DNA of 64,000 bases from Bradyrhizobium sp. ISRA464 (GTDB lineage Bacteria; Pseudomonadota; Alphaproteobacteria; Rhizobiales; Xanthobacteraceae), in contig NZ_CP094526.1 in the NCBI RefSeq assembly GCF_029910095.1, forward strand, positions 3,596,001 to 3,660,000. The letters are read 5' to 3'. The translations under genes were made by a program, and so were the position numbers. Positions within the stretch are counted from its first letter, which is position 1. Each line of letters opens with the position of its first letter. This document shows positions 51,528 through 60,700 of this stretch, piece by piece. The notes under the pieces are model-generated. The model saw nothing but the letters and a program-made list of their open reading frames with translations. It had not been told where the DNA came from and did no database searches.

Positions 51528-51544
51528 TTGGATCATCGCACTTT
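51516..51544 (+). terminator. Terminator hairpin overlapping the aldo/keto reductase stop codon
   Basis: AAAGTGCGATGAT (51516-51528) and ATCATCGCACTTT (51532-51544) form a perfect 13-bp stem with a 3-base loop. The TGA stop at 51525-51527 is within the left arm. The T run is short. Confidence 0.7.
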
Positions 51545-51633
51545 ACGTCCTTGTTTGAGGATGCTCTCCGCGCAAACGCGTTCCGCGTCTGTCGCGAGGG
51601 AAAACCGCCCACATTTTTCCGGATCATGCTCTG
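51541..51633. repeat. Dispersed non-coding repeat (GGATCATGCTC type)
   Basis: The segment CCGCGCAAACGCGTTCCGCG, GTCGCGAGGGAAAACCGC and TTTTTCCGGATCATGCTCT is wording I recognise from many Bradyrhizobium intergenic regions. A shorter relative is at 56548-56602. Confidence 0.6.
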
Positions 51634-51736
51634 GCCGATTGACCGATTTCGGTTTTGCGCTGAAATGGGATTGAGGCAGACAGGCCTCGACCGCTATTGT
51701 AGCTGGCGGGGAGACATCACGACGTGATCGAGTGGG

Positions 51737-52621
51737 ATGAAGTTCCGGCCAAATGCGGATATGATGGCGTCGGTGCTCGTGCACCTGTTGCTGCTCGCGC
51801 TCATTTTCCTCTATTCGGAAGTCCATCAGTTCGATCCCGTCGCCGCTGACACGATGCCGGTCGAGGTCGTGACGCCGCAGGAGGTCGCCGAGGTCGCGCC
51901 GGATCCGACGCCGACCCCGGAACTGCAATTGCCCTCGCTCGACAAGCCGACTGAGTCTGCCGCGGCCCAACCCGAAGCGCAGGCGCCCGCGCCGCAGCCG
52001 CCAGAGAAGCAGGCGACACCGCCGGCGCCGCAGCCGGAGCAGAAGCAGGCGACGCCGCAACCGGCGCCTCAGCCGAGTCCCACCCCACGACAGATGGCGA
52101 AGGTTGAGCAGCCTCCGGCGCCGCAGCCACCCCCGCCAGTTGCGCAGCAATCGCCGCCGCCTGCCTACACGCGGCCGGAGCCCGACCCTTCCGTCAAATA
52201 CCACGTCATGCTCGGTCTGCCGCCTTATCTCCCCGCGGAGACACCGCCCGCTGAGGCGCCGACCGGACCCGACGCCGGCAAGGACAATTTCGACGCGCCG
52301 GCCACCGAGAAGGCCGATATTGGCTCCGGCGTGGTCGCCGAATTCCGCCGTCATCTGAAGACCTGCATGAAGCTTCCGGCGACGCTGAGCACCAGCGACG
52401 ACGTGAGAGTGAAGCTGCGGGTGTTCATGCGGCCGGACGGGAAGCTCGCAGCCGCTCCGCAGCTGATCGAGGCCAGTGCCTCGATGAAGGGGCCGCTGTT
52501 GATGCAGAGCGCGACCAGCGCGCTGCAGGCCTGCCAGCCCTATGCGATGCTGCCCAGGGATCGCTACGGCGAGTGGAAGGTGCTCGACCTCGATTTCACG
52601 CCGCGCGACTTTGCGTCGTAA
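51737..52621 (+). CDS. TonB/TolA-like cell-envelope protein
   Basis: 294 residues. One N-terminal membrane span (MASVLVHLLLLALIFLYSEV) is followed by a long periplasmic Pro/Ala/Gln/Glu-rich stretch (about 50-150), then a compact C-terminal domain (FRRHLKTCMKLPATL...VKLRVFMRPDGKL...SALQACQPYAMLP) with two Cys that could pair. This is the layout of TonB/TolA C-terminal proteins that bridge the periplasm. No tolQR or exbBD lies beside it. Confidence 0.7.
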   Translation: MKFRPNADMMASVLVHLLLLALIFLYSEVHQFDPVAADTMPVEVVTPQEVAEVAPDPTPTPELQLPSLDKPTESAAAQPEAQAPAPQPPEKQATPPAPQPEQKQATPQPAPQPSPTPRQMAKVEQPPAPQPPPPVAQQSPPPAYTRPEPDPSVKYHVMLGLPPYLPAETPPAEAPTGPDAGKDNFDAPATEKADIGSGVVAEFRRHLKTCMKLPATLSTSDDVRVKLRVFMRPDGKLAAAPQLIEASASMKGPLLMQSATSALQACQPYAMLPRDRYGEWKVLDLDFTPRDFAS

Positions 52622-52669
52622 GGCAGGGGCCAAATTAGAACGCAATGAATTTGGATTGAATCGGTTCGG

Positions 52670-52794
52670 TCACCTCTCCCCGACGGGGAGAGGTCGATTT
52701 GCGCAGCAAATCGGGTGAGGGGCCGCGGCTCCAACGAGAGACCGTAACCCATCACCCGGCGCTACGCGCCGACCTCTCCCAAGGGAGAGGTGAA
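52670..52794. repeat. Intergenic inverted repeat (CACCTCTCCCC type)
   Basis: CACCTCTCCCCGACGGGGAGAGGT at the left is itself a hairpin. GATTTGCGCAGCAAATC is a second perfect palindrome. GACCTCTCCCAAGGGAGAGGT closes the element. I recognise it as a family dispersed in Rhizobiales. The following 52795-52936 stretch is non-coding, with a related fragment (GCGAGCTTCGCTCG). Confidence 0.75.
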
Positions 52795-52936
52795 TCTCCG
52801 TTGCCGTTCCAGCTCAACCTAGTCTCATCACGCCTTAGGAGCGAGCTTCGCTCGTCCCGACCCCGTAAAGGACGGGAGAGGCGGCGCAGCTCCGCCGCCG
52901 TGGCGGCTCGTTACAATCGCTTAGCATTCAGGCCCG

Positions 52937-53614
52937 CTAGCTCCCCATCGCCTGCCACGCGTTCGACACGAATTGCCGGCGCCAGATCACGATCACGACC
53001 GCGGCGGTGGTGATGAAGAGCAGCCAGGGGCTGACGAACCAGCCGAGATAGCCGAGCGCGAAGAAGAATGCGCGCTGGCCGCGATTGAAGTGCTGGCCGG
53101 CATTTTCGAACATCCGCGTGGTGCGGATCACATGGGCTTCGGCCTCCGGCGTGTCGCGCTGGGTGGCGGGCGGCATCGCGCCGAACAGGATCGCCACGTA
53201 GTTGAACAGGCGATAGGCCCAGGCGAACTTGAAGAACGTGTAGATGAAGATCAGCACCAGTCCGACGCATTTGATCTCCCACAGCGCGGGCGAGGGGCTC
53301 AGGTTGATCGGAAGCGTCCCGAGCACGGCGATCGCGTCGCTGGTCGCGCGGAGCAGCGTCAGCGCGCCACCGATCGCGATCAGGCTCGTGGAGGCAAAGA
53401 ACGCGGTGCCGTTCTGCAGCGATGCCATGATCTGCATGTCGACCATCCGCGCCTCGCGGTTGAGCAGGTTTCTGACCCAGATCTCGCGATAGACATGCAT
53501 GCGCGACGACAGGCTGTCGCGGCCGTAGGCGGTGTGCTCGAGCGTGATGGCGTAGATCAGCCATTCGACGACAAAGAAGCCCACCGCAACGACATCGACC
53601 CAATAGCCCGCCAT
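52937..53614 (-). CDS. DUF599 integral membrane protein
   Basis: 225 residues with four to five hydrophobic segments: VDVVAVGFFVVEWLIYAITL, the DUF599 core VDMQIMASLQNGTAFFASTSLIAIGGALTLL (seen by its parts NGTAFFASTSLIAIGG), CVGLVLIFIYTFFKFAWAYRLFNYV, and a C-terminal pair. NAGQHFNRGQRAFFFALGYLGW is characteristic. The function is unknown. Confidence 0.82.
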   Translation of the reverse strand: MAGYWVDVVAVGFFVVEWLIYAITLEHTAYGRDSLSSRMHVYREIWVRNLLNREARMVDMQIMASLQNGTAFFASTSLIAIGGALTLLRATSDAIAVLGTLPINLSPSPALWEIKCVGLVLIFIYTFFKFAWAYRLFNYVAILFGAMPPATQRDTPEAEAHVIRTTRMFENAGQHFNRGQRAFFFALGYLGWFVSPWLLFITTAAVVIVIWRRQFVSNAWQAMGS

Positions 53615-53718
53615 GTTGTCTTCCCCCGGGAATGCGCGGCCGCGTCACGCGTCATGTACAGGTTGGACGCGTGCAATGCACTATGGCAAGATACCGGTCA
53701 CAACAGGATTCTCCGGAC

Positions 53719-54372
53719 ATGCTGAAGCTTGTCATCGGCAACAAGAACTATTCGTCATGGTCGATGCGGCCCTGGCTGGCGCTGCGTGCCAACAACATCG
53801 CGTTCGAGGAAATCTTCATTCCGCTCTACACCGACCAGGCCGACAAGGACCGCATTCTCAGCGTCAGCAAGGCCGGCAAGGTGCCGGCGCTGATCGACGG
53901 CGACATCACGGTGTGGGACTCGCTTGCGATCATCGAATATCTCGCCGAGACATTCCCGGACGCGAAGCTCTGGCCGGCGGATCGCGCGGCGCGCGCGCAT
54001 GCCCGCGCGATCTCCGCGGAAATGCATTCCGGCTTCATGGCGCTGCGCAACGAATGCGGCATGAATCTGCACCGGCCGATCCGTCCTGTCGCGCTGTCGC
54101 ATGATGCGCGTGCCAACGTCGCCCGGGTCCAGGAGATCTGGGCCGATTGCCACGCGCGCTACGGCAAGCAGGGGCCGTTCCTGTTCGGTGCGTTTTCCGG
54201 CGCAGACGCGATGTACGCACCGGTGGTGCACCGCTTCCGCACCTACGCGATCCCGGTAAAGGCAGAGGCGCAGCATTATGTCGACGCGATGATGTCGCTG
54301 CCCGCATTCCAGGAGTGGACCCGCGACGGCCTCGCCGAGACGCTTCTGATCGACCGATTCGAGCACGTCTGA
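53719..54372 (+). CDS. Glutathione S-transferase family protein
   Basis: 217 residues. The N-terminal thioredoxin-like domain is MLKLVIGNKNYSSWSMRPWLAL (Ser near residue 12-13 as the usual catalytic position), then GKVPALIDGDITVWDSLAIIEYLAE for the cis-Pro and glutathione site. The C-terminal domain is all-helical. Similar to the GST subgroup that begins with GNKNYSSWS. Start ATG 53719. Confidence 0.85.
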   Translation: MLKLVIGNKNYSSWSMRPWLALRANNIAFEEIFIPLYTDQADKDRILSVSKAGKVPALIDGDITVWDSLAIIEYLAETFPDAKLWPADRAARAHARAISAEMHSGFMALRNECGMNLHRPIRPVALSHDARANVARVQEIWADCHARYGKQGPFLFGAFSGADAMYAPVVHRFRTYAIPVKAEAQHYVDAMMSLPAFQEWTRDGLAETLLIDRFEHV

Positions 54373-54488
54373 GCGGGCCCACGACGTCCGAATTGTGACC
54401 GCGGCCTCAAACTTCGCGGCTTGACGCCGTGGCGCCGAAGAGTCTGAATCCGGAACCGCTCTTTGCGATTTGCGAAAGGACTAAGTCC

Positions 54489-54857
54489 ATGGGCATTCTC
54501 GACTCCTTGGAAAACTCGCCCGAGCTGAAGGGAATGCTCGGCCAGCTTGGCGCGGCGGTGATCCCCGCCGTGCTCGGCGAAGTGCTGGGCAATGGCGGGC
54601 AGGGCGGGTTGTCGGCGATCGTCGCCAAGCTCGAGCAGGCCGGCTTCGGCGATCAGGTCAAATCCTGGATCGGCAACGGCCAGAACCTGCCCATCACGGC
54701 CGAACAGCTCCAGGAGGTGCTCGGCAGCGACACGGTCAGGCAACTGGCCGCGAAGTTCAACATCCCGGTCGACCAGCTCTCCAAGGTGCTCGCCCAGGCG
54801 CTTCCGGGTGCGGTCGACGGTGCGAGCCCCGACGGCAAGCTGCCGCACAGCGCCTAG
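54489..54857 (+). CDS. YidB-like (DUF937) protein
   Basis: 122 residues, mostly short helices with Gly: MGILDSLENSPELKGMLGQ, LSAIVAKLEQAGFGDQVKSWIGNGQN, and ITAEQLQEVLGSDTVRQLAAKFNIPVDQLSKVLAQALPGAVD. This is the YidB/DUF937 pattern. GAAAGGA precedes ATG 54489. The role is unknown. Confidence 0.85.
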   Translation: MGILDSLENSPELKGMLGQLGAAVIPAVLGEVLGNGGQGGLSAIVAKLEQAGFGDQVKSWIGNGQNLPITAEQLQEVLGSDTVRQLAAKFNIPVDQLSKVLAQALPGAVDGASPDGKLPHSA

Positions 54858-54965
54858 AGCCACGGTTCTGATTGAATTAGAACCGAAAGCTCCAGATTCT
54901 TGTTTTGACGCGTTTTGTTCGCGCGAAGCGGTGTTCACTTCGCTCGAAGCCACTCTAACGCCCCG
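54858..54965. repeat. Dispersed non-coding repeat with hairpin
   Basis: CGGTTCT and AGAACCG flank GATTGAATT to form a hairpin, followed by CAGATTCTTGTTTTGACGCG and TTCACTTCGCTCGAA. I recognise this as a common Bradyrhizobium intergenic repeat. The rest of the gap up to 55190 shows no gene. Confidence 0.55.
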
Positions 54966-55202
54966 GAACCCTAACGCCCCAGAACCCGGTTTTTCGACGC
55001 CTCGGCGGGTGATTTGCGTCTGGCACGCAAATTGCCCTCTATCGTTCTGAAAAGTCTGCAAAATTTGGGCACTTGCCATGTCCCGATCCTGCTGGATTCC
55101 GGGCCTGTCAGTGTGCTAGGTTGTCGTAGGGTTCTCAATAGGTTGGCCAGTGCTAGCGGGACTGTGGGCCGGGCCAGCGATCTCTAAAAAATGGAGAGGG
55201 CG

Positions 55203-55394
55203 TTGAAGCATAAGTACTCCGTTGGAGAGACTGTCTATTTCACTGCGAGCAACGTGGCGCGTCCCGCCGCGAGCGGCACCTATCAGGTGATCCGCCTGCT
55301 GCCGACTGAAGGCGACGACTGCCAGTATCGGATCAAGAGCTCGACGGAAGCTTTCGAACGGGTGGCCAAGGAGAGTCAGCTCGCGCTGTCCTGA
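55203..55394 (+). CDS. Small conserved hypothetical protein
   Basis: 63 residues from TTG 55203: MKHKYSVGETVYFTASN (start as Met), then GTYQVIRLLPTEGDDCQYRIKS and FERVAKESQLALS. The compact beta-rich pattern is seen repeatedly in Rhizobiales. TTG is preferred because GGAGAGGG lies just before it, whereas the in-frame ATG at 55191 has no ribosome site and itself contains that GGAGAGG. No function is known. Confidence 0.7.
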   Translation: MKHKYSVGETVYFTASNVARPAASGTYQVIRLLPTEGDDCQYRIKSSTEAFERVAKESQLALS

Positions 55395-55545
55395 GGGACT
55401 GTGCGCAAGCCGGCGGTCTGGGCGGTTTCGCCCTGGCCGCCGTTAAAAGGCCCTGTTCGCGGACCCATTCTGCCGAAGGTTGAATGCCGGGTGGGCGGCA
55501 TTTGCCGTCGCTGATTGTGCTATGCTGCGTTGAGGGACATCGCGC

Positions 55546-56475
55546 ATGAACTGGGCTTGGGCTTCCTCACTGGATCAGATTTGGCGCTCGCCGACCTTTC
55601 CGACGTGGCTGACGCTGGCCGCGGCGGGATTTTTTGGAATTGTCGTTCTGGTCACGCTGCTGCGCGCGGAGAAATCCGTCGCCAACGGCGCGTTGACCGT
55701 CATCACGTTGCTGTCGATCGCGGTTGCGGTCGCCGCGACGATCCGTGGCTTCGGGCCCGGCGGCCAGACCGCTCCGGCCGAGACGCGCACGGCGCAAGCG
55801 ACAGGACCGACGCTGCCGGCACTCGCTTGCGTTGATGACCTCGCGGGCGACGCTGTTCTAAACGCGTGCGAGAAGACGCTATTCGGTTCGGCCGACTCGG
55901 CCGCCGCGGCCGTCAGCTATGCGGCCGCGCAGATCTCGCGCCTGACCTCCTTCGGTGACATCACGACCGCCGAACGCAATCCGACCCCCGAGTTGCAGGC
56001 GTTGCGCCGTGCGGTTGAGCACGACCGTTACGGGTTGATGGCCTACGTGCTGATGGCCCGCGACCACTGCACTCCGACGGCGTGCCCCGCCTTCCGTTCC
56101 CTCGGCGACAATCACCAGGTGGTCGCCAACATGAACGATCGGACTTACGAGAACCTGATCACCCGCTACGCGCCTTCCTGGAACGCTGTGCCCGGCGTGG
56201 CGCCGATGGCCGCGGCCGGGCTGGTGGCGGCGCTGCCGCCGTCGGTGCCGACCGGCAAACCGACCAATGCAGAGTTTCCGAGCTCCGCGTCGACACCGCC
56301 GGTCAGCATCATGACGCCTGAGCCGACCAAGCCCGCAGCCGCAGCGTCACCGCCTGCACGCCCGTCAGCTGCGGCGAAGCGGGCGGCGCCGAGGCACGCG
56401 CCGGTTCAGATCGCGCCGGCTGTACCACCAGCCGCGCCCGCGCCGAGCGCACCCGCAGCCGCGAGCCAGAACTGA
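55546..56475 (+). CDS. Membrane-anchored hypothetical protein with Pro/Ala-rich tail
   Basis: 309 residues. Two N-terminal membrane segments (WLTLAAAGFFGIVVLVTLL; LTVITLLSIAVAVAATIRGF) are followed by a soluble domain with conserved-looking Cys (ACVDDLAGDAVLNACEKTLFG; DHCTPTACPAF) and a C-terminal Pro/Ala-rich tail. I recognise no family by name. Confidence 0.7.
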   Translation: MNWAWASSLDQIWRSPTFPTWLTLAAAGFFGIVVLVTLLRAEKSVANGALTVITLLSIAVAVAATIRGFGPGGQTAPAETRTAQATGPTLPALACVDDLAGDAVLNACEKTLFGSADSAAAAVSYAAAQISRLTSFGDITTAERNPTPELQALRRAVEHDRYGLMAYVLMARDHCTPTACPAFRSLGDNHQVVANMNDRTYENLITRYAPSWNAVPGVAPMAAAGLVAALPPSVPTGKPTNAEFPSSASTPPVSIMTPEPTKPAAAASPPARPSAAAKRAAPRHAPVQIAPAVPPAAPAPSAPAAASQN

Positions 56476-56547
56476 GGCGCGAGAAGGTCGGGCTGATCGT
56501 CATCGCGCTTGAGCCTCCGCCGCTCGGCGCATGATGTCCGCGTTGCG

Positions 56548-56602
56548 TCGGTCGCGGGGAAAACGCTATCCACTGTTCCGGATCGTGCTCCCTTTTCAAA
56601 GC
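56548..56602. repeat. Fragment of the GGATCATGCTC-type repeat
   Basis: GTCGCGGGGAAAAC and TGTTCCGGATCGTGCTCCC resemble the element at 51541-51633. Non-coding remnant between two genes. Confidence 0.5.
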
Positions 56603-56627
56603 CTGCGCCGGCCGCTAAATCCGGCGT

Positions 56628-57068
56628 ATGCCGCTTCATCTCATCAAGCTTGCCGTCGGGTGCGAGTCGGTCAAGGAACTCAAGGGCTGGGTCGCCGAAC
56701 GGATGGCGACCGCGAAGAAAAAGGGCCTGCCGCTCCGTCACGTCCACATCACGCGCATGACGCCGAAGCGCGACGAGGAGATCCTCGCCGGCGGTTCGCT
56801 CTACTGGGTGATCCGCGGCGAGATCGCCGCGCGCGAGAAGATCATCGCGATCGAGCCGTTCCGCGACAAGGACGGCATCGGGCGCTGCCGCCTGGTCATG
56901 CAGCCCAAGGTAATCGCCGTCTCGCCGCGGCCGATGCGACCGTTCCAGGGCTGGCGCTATCTGACCGCGGACGCCGCGCCGCCCGATCTCACCAAATCGA
57001 GCGCCGCCAGCGTGGCCTCGATGCCGGAGCCGATGCGCCGCGAGCTGCGCGACCTCGGATTGCTGTAA
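56628..57068 (+). CDS. DUF1489 family protein
   Basis: 146 residues: MPLHLIKLAVGCESVKELKGW, RHVHITRMTPKRDEEILAGGSLYWVIRGEI, GRCRLVMQPKVIAVSPRPMRPFQGWRYL (seen by QPKVIAVSPRP and FQGWRYL). This matches the alphaproteobacterial DUF1489 family at normal length. The function is unknown. Confidence 0.88.
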   Translation: MPLHLIKLAVGCESVKELKGWVAERMATAKKKGLPLRHVHITRMTPKRDEEILAGGSLYWVIRGEIAAREKIIAIEPFRDKDGIGRCRLVMQPKVIAVSPRPMRPFQGWRYLTADAAPPDLTKSSAASVASMPEPMRRELRDLGLL

Positions 57069-57182
57069 GCAATCGGATTGCTGTCGCTGCTCGGATTGGT
57101 GCGGCTCAGGGTTGCGCTGGTGTCGCTCGTCACCAGCAAAGTGCCGCTGGGCGGCGCAAGCACGACACGACGTTCTCGGCGG

Positions 57183-58034
57183 CTACACCGCGATGTTGTC
57201 GATCAGGCGCGTGCTGCCGAGCCTCGCCGCGACCAGCATCCGCATCGGTCCGTCCTTGAGCGAGGCGATCGGCGCCAGCGTGTTCGCGTGGCGGACCTCG
57301 AGATAATCGAGCACGAAGCCGGCCTTCGTGATCAACGCGGCGCCGGCCGCCATGGCCGCCTCTGTATTCTCGCCGGCGCGCAGGCGGGCGGCTGTTTCCT
57401 TCATCACGCGGTAGAGCTCGGGCGCGACGCGCCGCTGCTCGGGCGAGAGGTAGACGTTGCGCGAGGACATCGCCAACCCATCGCGCTCCCGCACCGTCCT
57501 GGAGCCGATCACCTTGACGCCGAGATCGAGGTCCGCGGCCATCTGGGTCACCACGCGGAGCTGCTGGAAATCCTTCTCGCCGAAGATCGCGACGTCGGGC
57601 CGGACTTGCGTGAACAGTTTGCCGACCACCGTGGCGACGCCGCCGAAGAAGTGCGGCCGGAAGCGATCCTCGAGCCCGGCGGTGGCCGGCCCCTCCGGAA
57701 CGATCCGGGTTACGAAGCCCTCCGGGTACATCGCCTTCACCTCCGGATGCCAGATCAGGTCGACATCCTCGGCCGCAAGCTTGGCGACGTCGGCCTTCCA
57801 GGTACGCGGGTAGGAACCGAAATCTTCCGTCGGCGCGAACTGGGTCGGGTTGACGAAGATCGAGACGACGACCCGCTTTGCACGGCGCTTGGCGAGCCGC
57901 ACCAGCGACACATGGCCGTCATGGAGGGCTCCCATGGTTGGGACCAGCGCGATCGTTGCCTTCTTGGCGCGCAGGGCGTCGACAGCGCGACGCAGAGCAG
58001 GGACGGTGCGGACGACGGCAGGATTTCTCGGCAT
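57183..58034 (-). CDS. panC: Pantothenate synthetase
   Basis: 283 residues, the usual length. The enzyme joins pantoate to beta-alanine with ATP. Motifs: [15 protein letters not shown] (HIGH-like ATP site), [46 protein letters not shown] (by parts), [16 protein letters not shown] and a short C-terminal domain. ATG 58034 is used; the open frame continues upstream without family similarity. Confidence 0.93.
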   Translation of the reverse strand: MPRNPAVVRTVPALRRAVDALRAKKATIALVPTMGALHDGHVSLVRLAKRRAKRVVVSIFVNPTQFAPTEDFGSYPRTWKADVAKLAAEDVDLIWHPEVKAMYPEGFVTRIVPEGPATAGLEDRFRPHFFGGVATVVGKLFTQVRPDVAIFGEKDFQQLRVVTQMAADLDLGVKVIGSRTVRERDGLAMSSRNVYLSPEQRRVAPELYRVMKETAARLRAGENTEAAMAAGAALITKAGFVLDYLEVRHANTLAPIASLKDGPMRMLVAARLGSTRLIDNIAV

Positions 58035-58338
58035 CTGGTCTTGGTCTCTTGGGGCAAGGCTTGGGTTAGACGACTTGGTCGCCTGGGCGAGGTGGTTGAC
58101 GTTCGGCGGGTCATGGCACTTTACCAAGAGCGAAACGCAGCCGGCAAATCGTGTGATAGGACAGCATTGCCTGACGTGGGCTGCACACGGACCAGCGGCA
58201 TTGTGCTGCGGATCGACGCAGCAATTTTCTTCTATTGATTCATGATTAAGGGCGACTGGATTCGATTTCGTATCAGTGTGGTGCAATTGACTTCACCGCA
58301 GCCGCGCTCGATTTGAGGATATCGCCGGGGGTCAAGTC
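58035..58338. other. Intergenic stretch between divergent panC and mipZ
   Basis: About 300 bp with promoters expected in both directions. The panC frame is open into it, but that reading ([12 protein letters not shown] and so on) is not family-like. No RNA or repeat was noticed. Confidence 0.5.
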
Positions 58339-59262
58339 ATGTTGGTTCAGGCTGGTCAGGGTCATTCCGGCTCCGCGCATGTTGTCGTGCTCGGCAATGA
58401 AAAGGGCGGTTCGGGCAAATCAACCACCGCCGTGCATATCGCAGTCGCGCTGATGAAGGCCGGACAGCGCGTCGCCAGCATCGACCTCGACTGTCGTCAG
58501 CAAAGCTTCACCCGCTACATCAACAACCGCCGGGCATGGGCGCGGCGCACCGGGCTCGATCTCGAACTGCCGGAGCACACCTGCATCAGGTACGGCGAGA
58601 CGATGCAGATCGCGGAAAATGAGAACGCCGAATTCCACCAGTTCATGGAGGCGGTGAGCGCGGTCGAGCGTGCCTATGATTTCATCGTCGTCGATACGCC
58701 GGGCTCGGACAGCTACCTGATGCGGCTCGCGCATTCGATGGCCGACACGCTGGTGACGCCGATCAACGACAGCTTCCTCGATTTCGACGTGCTGGGGACC
58801 GTCGATCCCGCCACCTATGCGGTGATCGGCGAAAGCCACTATGCCGAGATGGTGCGCGACGCGAGGCGCAAGCGCCGCCAGCTCGATGGCTCCAGCACCG
58901 ACTGGATCGTGGTCCGCAACCGCCTGTCGATGCTCGGTTCGCGCAACAAGCAGCTAGTCGCCGAGGGCCTGAGGCAATTGTCGCTGCGGCTCGGGTTCCG
59001 ATCGGTCGACGGCTTTGCCGAGCGGGTGGTGTACCGCGAATTCTTCCCGCGCGGGCGGACGGCGCTCGACGACATCGACGAGGCGACGCTCGGAACCCGC
59101 CCGAGCCTCGGCCATGTCACCGCGCGCGAGGAGGTCATGAGCCTGCTGCGCCAGCTCAAGCTGCCACTCGACGAGCGAGGACGGCGCCGGGCCGCCAACC
59201 GGGCCGAATGGTTCAGCCAGGCCGACAAGCCCCTTGAGGTTCACGACATCATTGGTAGCTAG
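58339..59262 (+). CDS. mipZ: Division-plane positioning ATPase MipZ
   Basis: 307 residues of the ParA/MinD superfamily. The deviant Walker A is NEKGGSGKST (about residues 19-28), with ASIDLDCRQQSFTRYINNR (switch I) and FIVVDTPGSDSYLMRLAHS (Walker B region). The C-terminal part is the MipZ form. In Caulobacter, MipZ gradients from ParB-bound origins inhibit FtsZ assembly, placing division at midcell. Confidence 0.9.
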   Translation: MLVQAGQGHSGSAHVVVLGNEKGGSGKSTTAVHIAVALMKAGQRVASIDLDCRQQSFTRYINNRRAWARRTGLDLELPEHTCIRYGETMQIAENENAEFHQFMEAVSAVERAYDFIVVDTPGSDSYLMRLAHSMADTLVTPINDSFLDFDVLGTVDPATYAVIGESHYAEMVRDARRKRRQLDGSSTDWIVVRNRLSMLGSRNKQLVAEGLRQLSLRLGFRSVDGFAERVVYREFFPRGRTALDDIDEATLGTRPSLGHVTAREEVMSLLRQLKLPLDERGRRRAANRAEWFSQADKPLEVHDIIGS

Positions 59263-59647
59263 GCGGAGCGGCTGAGAGCTGATCTGTCCTGGGGAGGGGA
59301 GCCCCCCGAATTCGCTCTCAAGAGATGACCTTCGTCACTGTTGCGCGTCGGGGAACACCGCTATCCTTGCCGGAACTTTGGTAAGTTCCAGCCAACAAAA
59401 TAGCGGAACAAAGTTTATTCGGTCAGGTTCTCTCGGTGTCAGAGGCCTTCGGGCCCGAAGAGGTTGGAGTATTATAGCACCTTTGCCGAGTGAAGCTGCA
59501 CAAGCTGCGGGTGCACCGCACAACGAACGTGCTGCCGATACACAACATTTGGACTTCCTGTCACGCCGCTGTGACATATATTCTCAACAAGGAGGCCAAA
59601 GAGTCTCCGGCCAAAAATAGCCCTTGAACAGGCGCTTCGAGGACGTC
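59263..59647. other. Intergenic stretch, no gene recognised
   Basis: About 385 bp between mipZ and an exported hydrolase gene. Moderately AT-rich near 59390-59420 and 59570-59610, where a promoter for the hydrolase gene may lie. No coding or repeat signal was noticed. Confidence 0.5.
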
Positions 59648-60589
59648 ATGAAACGTGGAATTGTCGTTCTGCTTTCGCTCTCCGTGGTGGTCACGGCGGC
59701 CTATTTCACCGCGAGCAAGTGGGCGATCCGGCACGAAACCATCATGTTCAAGGATCCGACGCGCAACGAACGCCCGGTCGCGGTCGATGTCGCGGTGCGT
59801 CGCGACAAGGAGATGCAGGCCGACGCCGGCATGATCACGCTGCCGGTCGCGATCCTCAATCATGGCAATACCGTCAAGTTTACTGAATATTCCTTCCTCG
59901 CGAACGTATTCGCCGCGCGCGGCTATCTGGCGATCAGCATCCAGAACGACATCCCGTCGGACGGGCCGATGGTAACCAAGGTCGGCGAGCTCTATGTCGG
60001 CCGGCTGCCGCAGTATCAGCGCGGCATTACCAACATCAAGTTCGCCATCGAGCAGATGAAGAAGATCCAGCCGAACGCGGACTACAGCAAGCTGACGATG
60101 GTCGGCCATTCCAATGGCGGCGACATCGCGATGTATTTCGCCAAGCAGTATCCCGACGAAATCAAGAAGGTCGTGACGCTGGACAATCTGCGCGTGCCGT
60201 TCATCACCGACGGCAAGTTCAAGATCCTCTCGTTCCGCTCCCATGACCCGCAGTTCAAGACGGATCCGGGCGTCATTCCGGACGAGGCGGAATGCGAGAA
60301 GGCCGGCATCACGGTTGTCAGGACCAACTTCCAGCACAACGACATGCGCGACACCGGGCCGGAGCAGGCCAAGACCTCGATCGAGGCCATGCTCGATAAA
60401 TTCCTTGCCGACACCGACAGCGCTATCGCTCCCGTCGACACCAGGAATGCGCCGCCGAAGATCCTGGAACCTGGCCCGGTTTCGCTCTACGTGCCGGTCG
60501 AGAAGGAGCCCCAAAGCTTTACCGACAAGGTGAAGAAGGCGCTGACCTTGAAGAAGACCGAGCGGGAGTCGTCCCGGGTCACCAACTGA
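59648..60589 (+). CDS. Exported or membrane-anchored alpha/beta hydrolase
   Basis: 313 residues. N-terminal hydrophobic segment MKRGIVVLLSLSVVVTAAYF, then VAILNHGNTVKFTEYSFLANVFAARGYLAISIQND and the nucleophile elbow MVGHSNGGDIAMYF (Ser about residue 156). The His after NFQHNDM is a candidate for the triad. GAGGAC precedes ATG 59648. The substrate is unknown. Confidence 0.78.
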   Translation: MKRGIVVLLSLSVVVTAAYFTASKWAIRHETIMFKDPTRNERPVAVDVAVRRDKEMQADAGMITLPVAILNHGNTVKFTEYSFLANVFAARGYLAISIQNDIPSDGPMVTKVGELYVGRLPQYQRGITNIKFAIEQMKKIQPNADYSKLTMVGHSNGGDIAMYFAKQYPDEIKKVVTLDNLRVPFITDGKFKILSFRSHDPQFKTDPGVIPDEAECEKAGITVVRTNFQHNDMRDTGPEQAKTSIEAMLDKFLADTDSAIAPVDTRNAPPKILEPGPVSLYVPVEKEPQSFTDKVKKALTLKKTERESSRVTN

Positions 60590-60700
60590 TCCCGGGGTGA
60601 CCTGACCTGGCGTCCCGACCGGGCACGCCACGCGGCCTCGCTGCATTGACCAGTCCGACATCGTGGCCCACATAGTGCTTGCTGCAACGGGCAAGCACTG

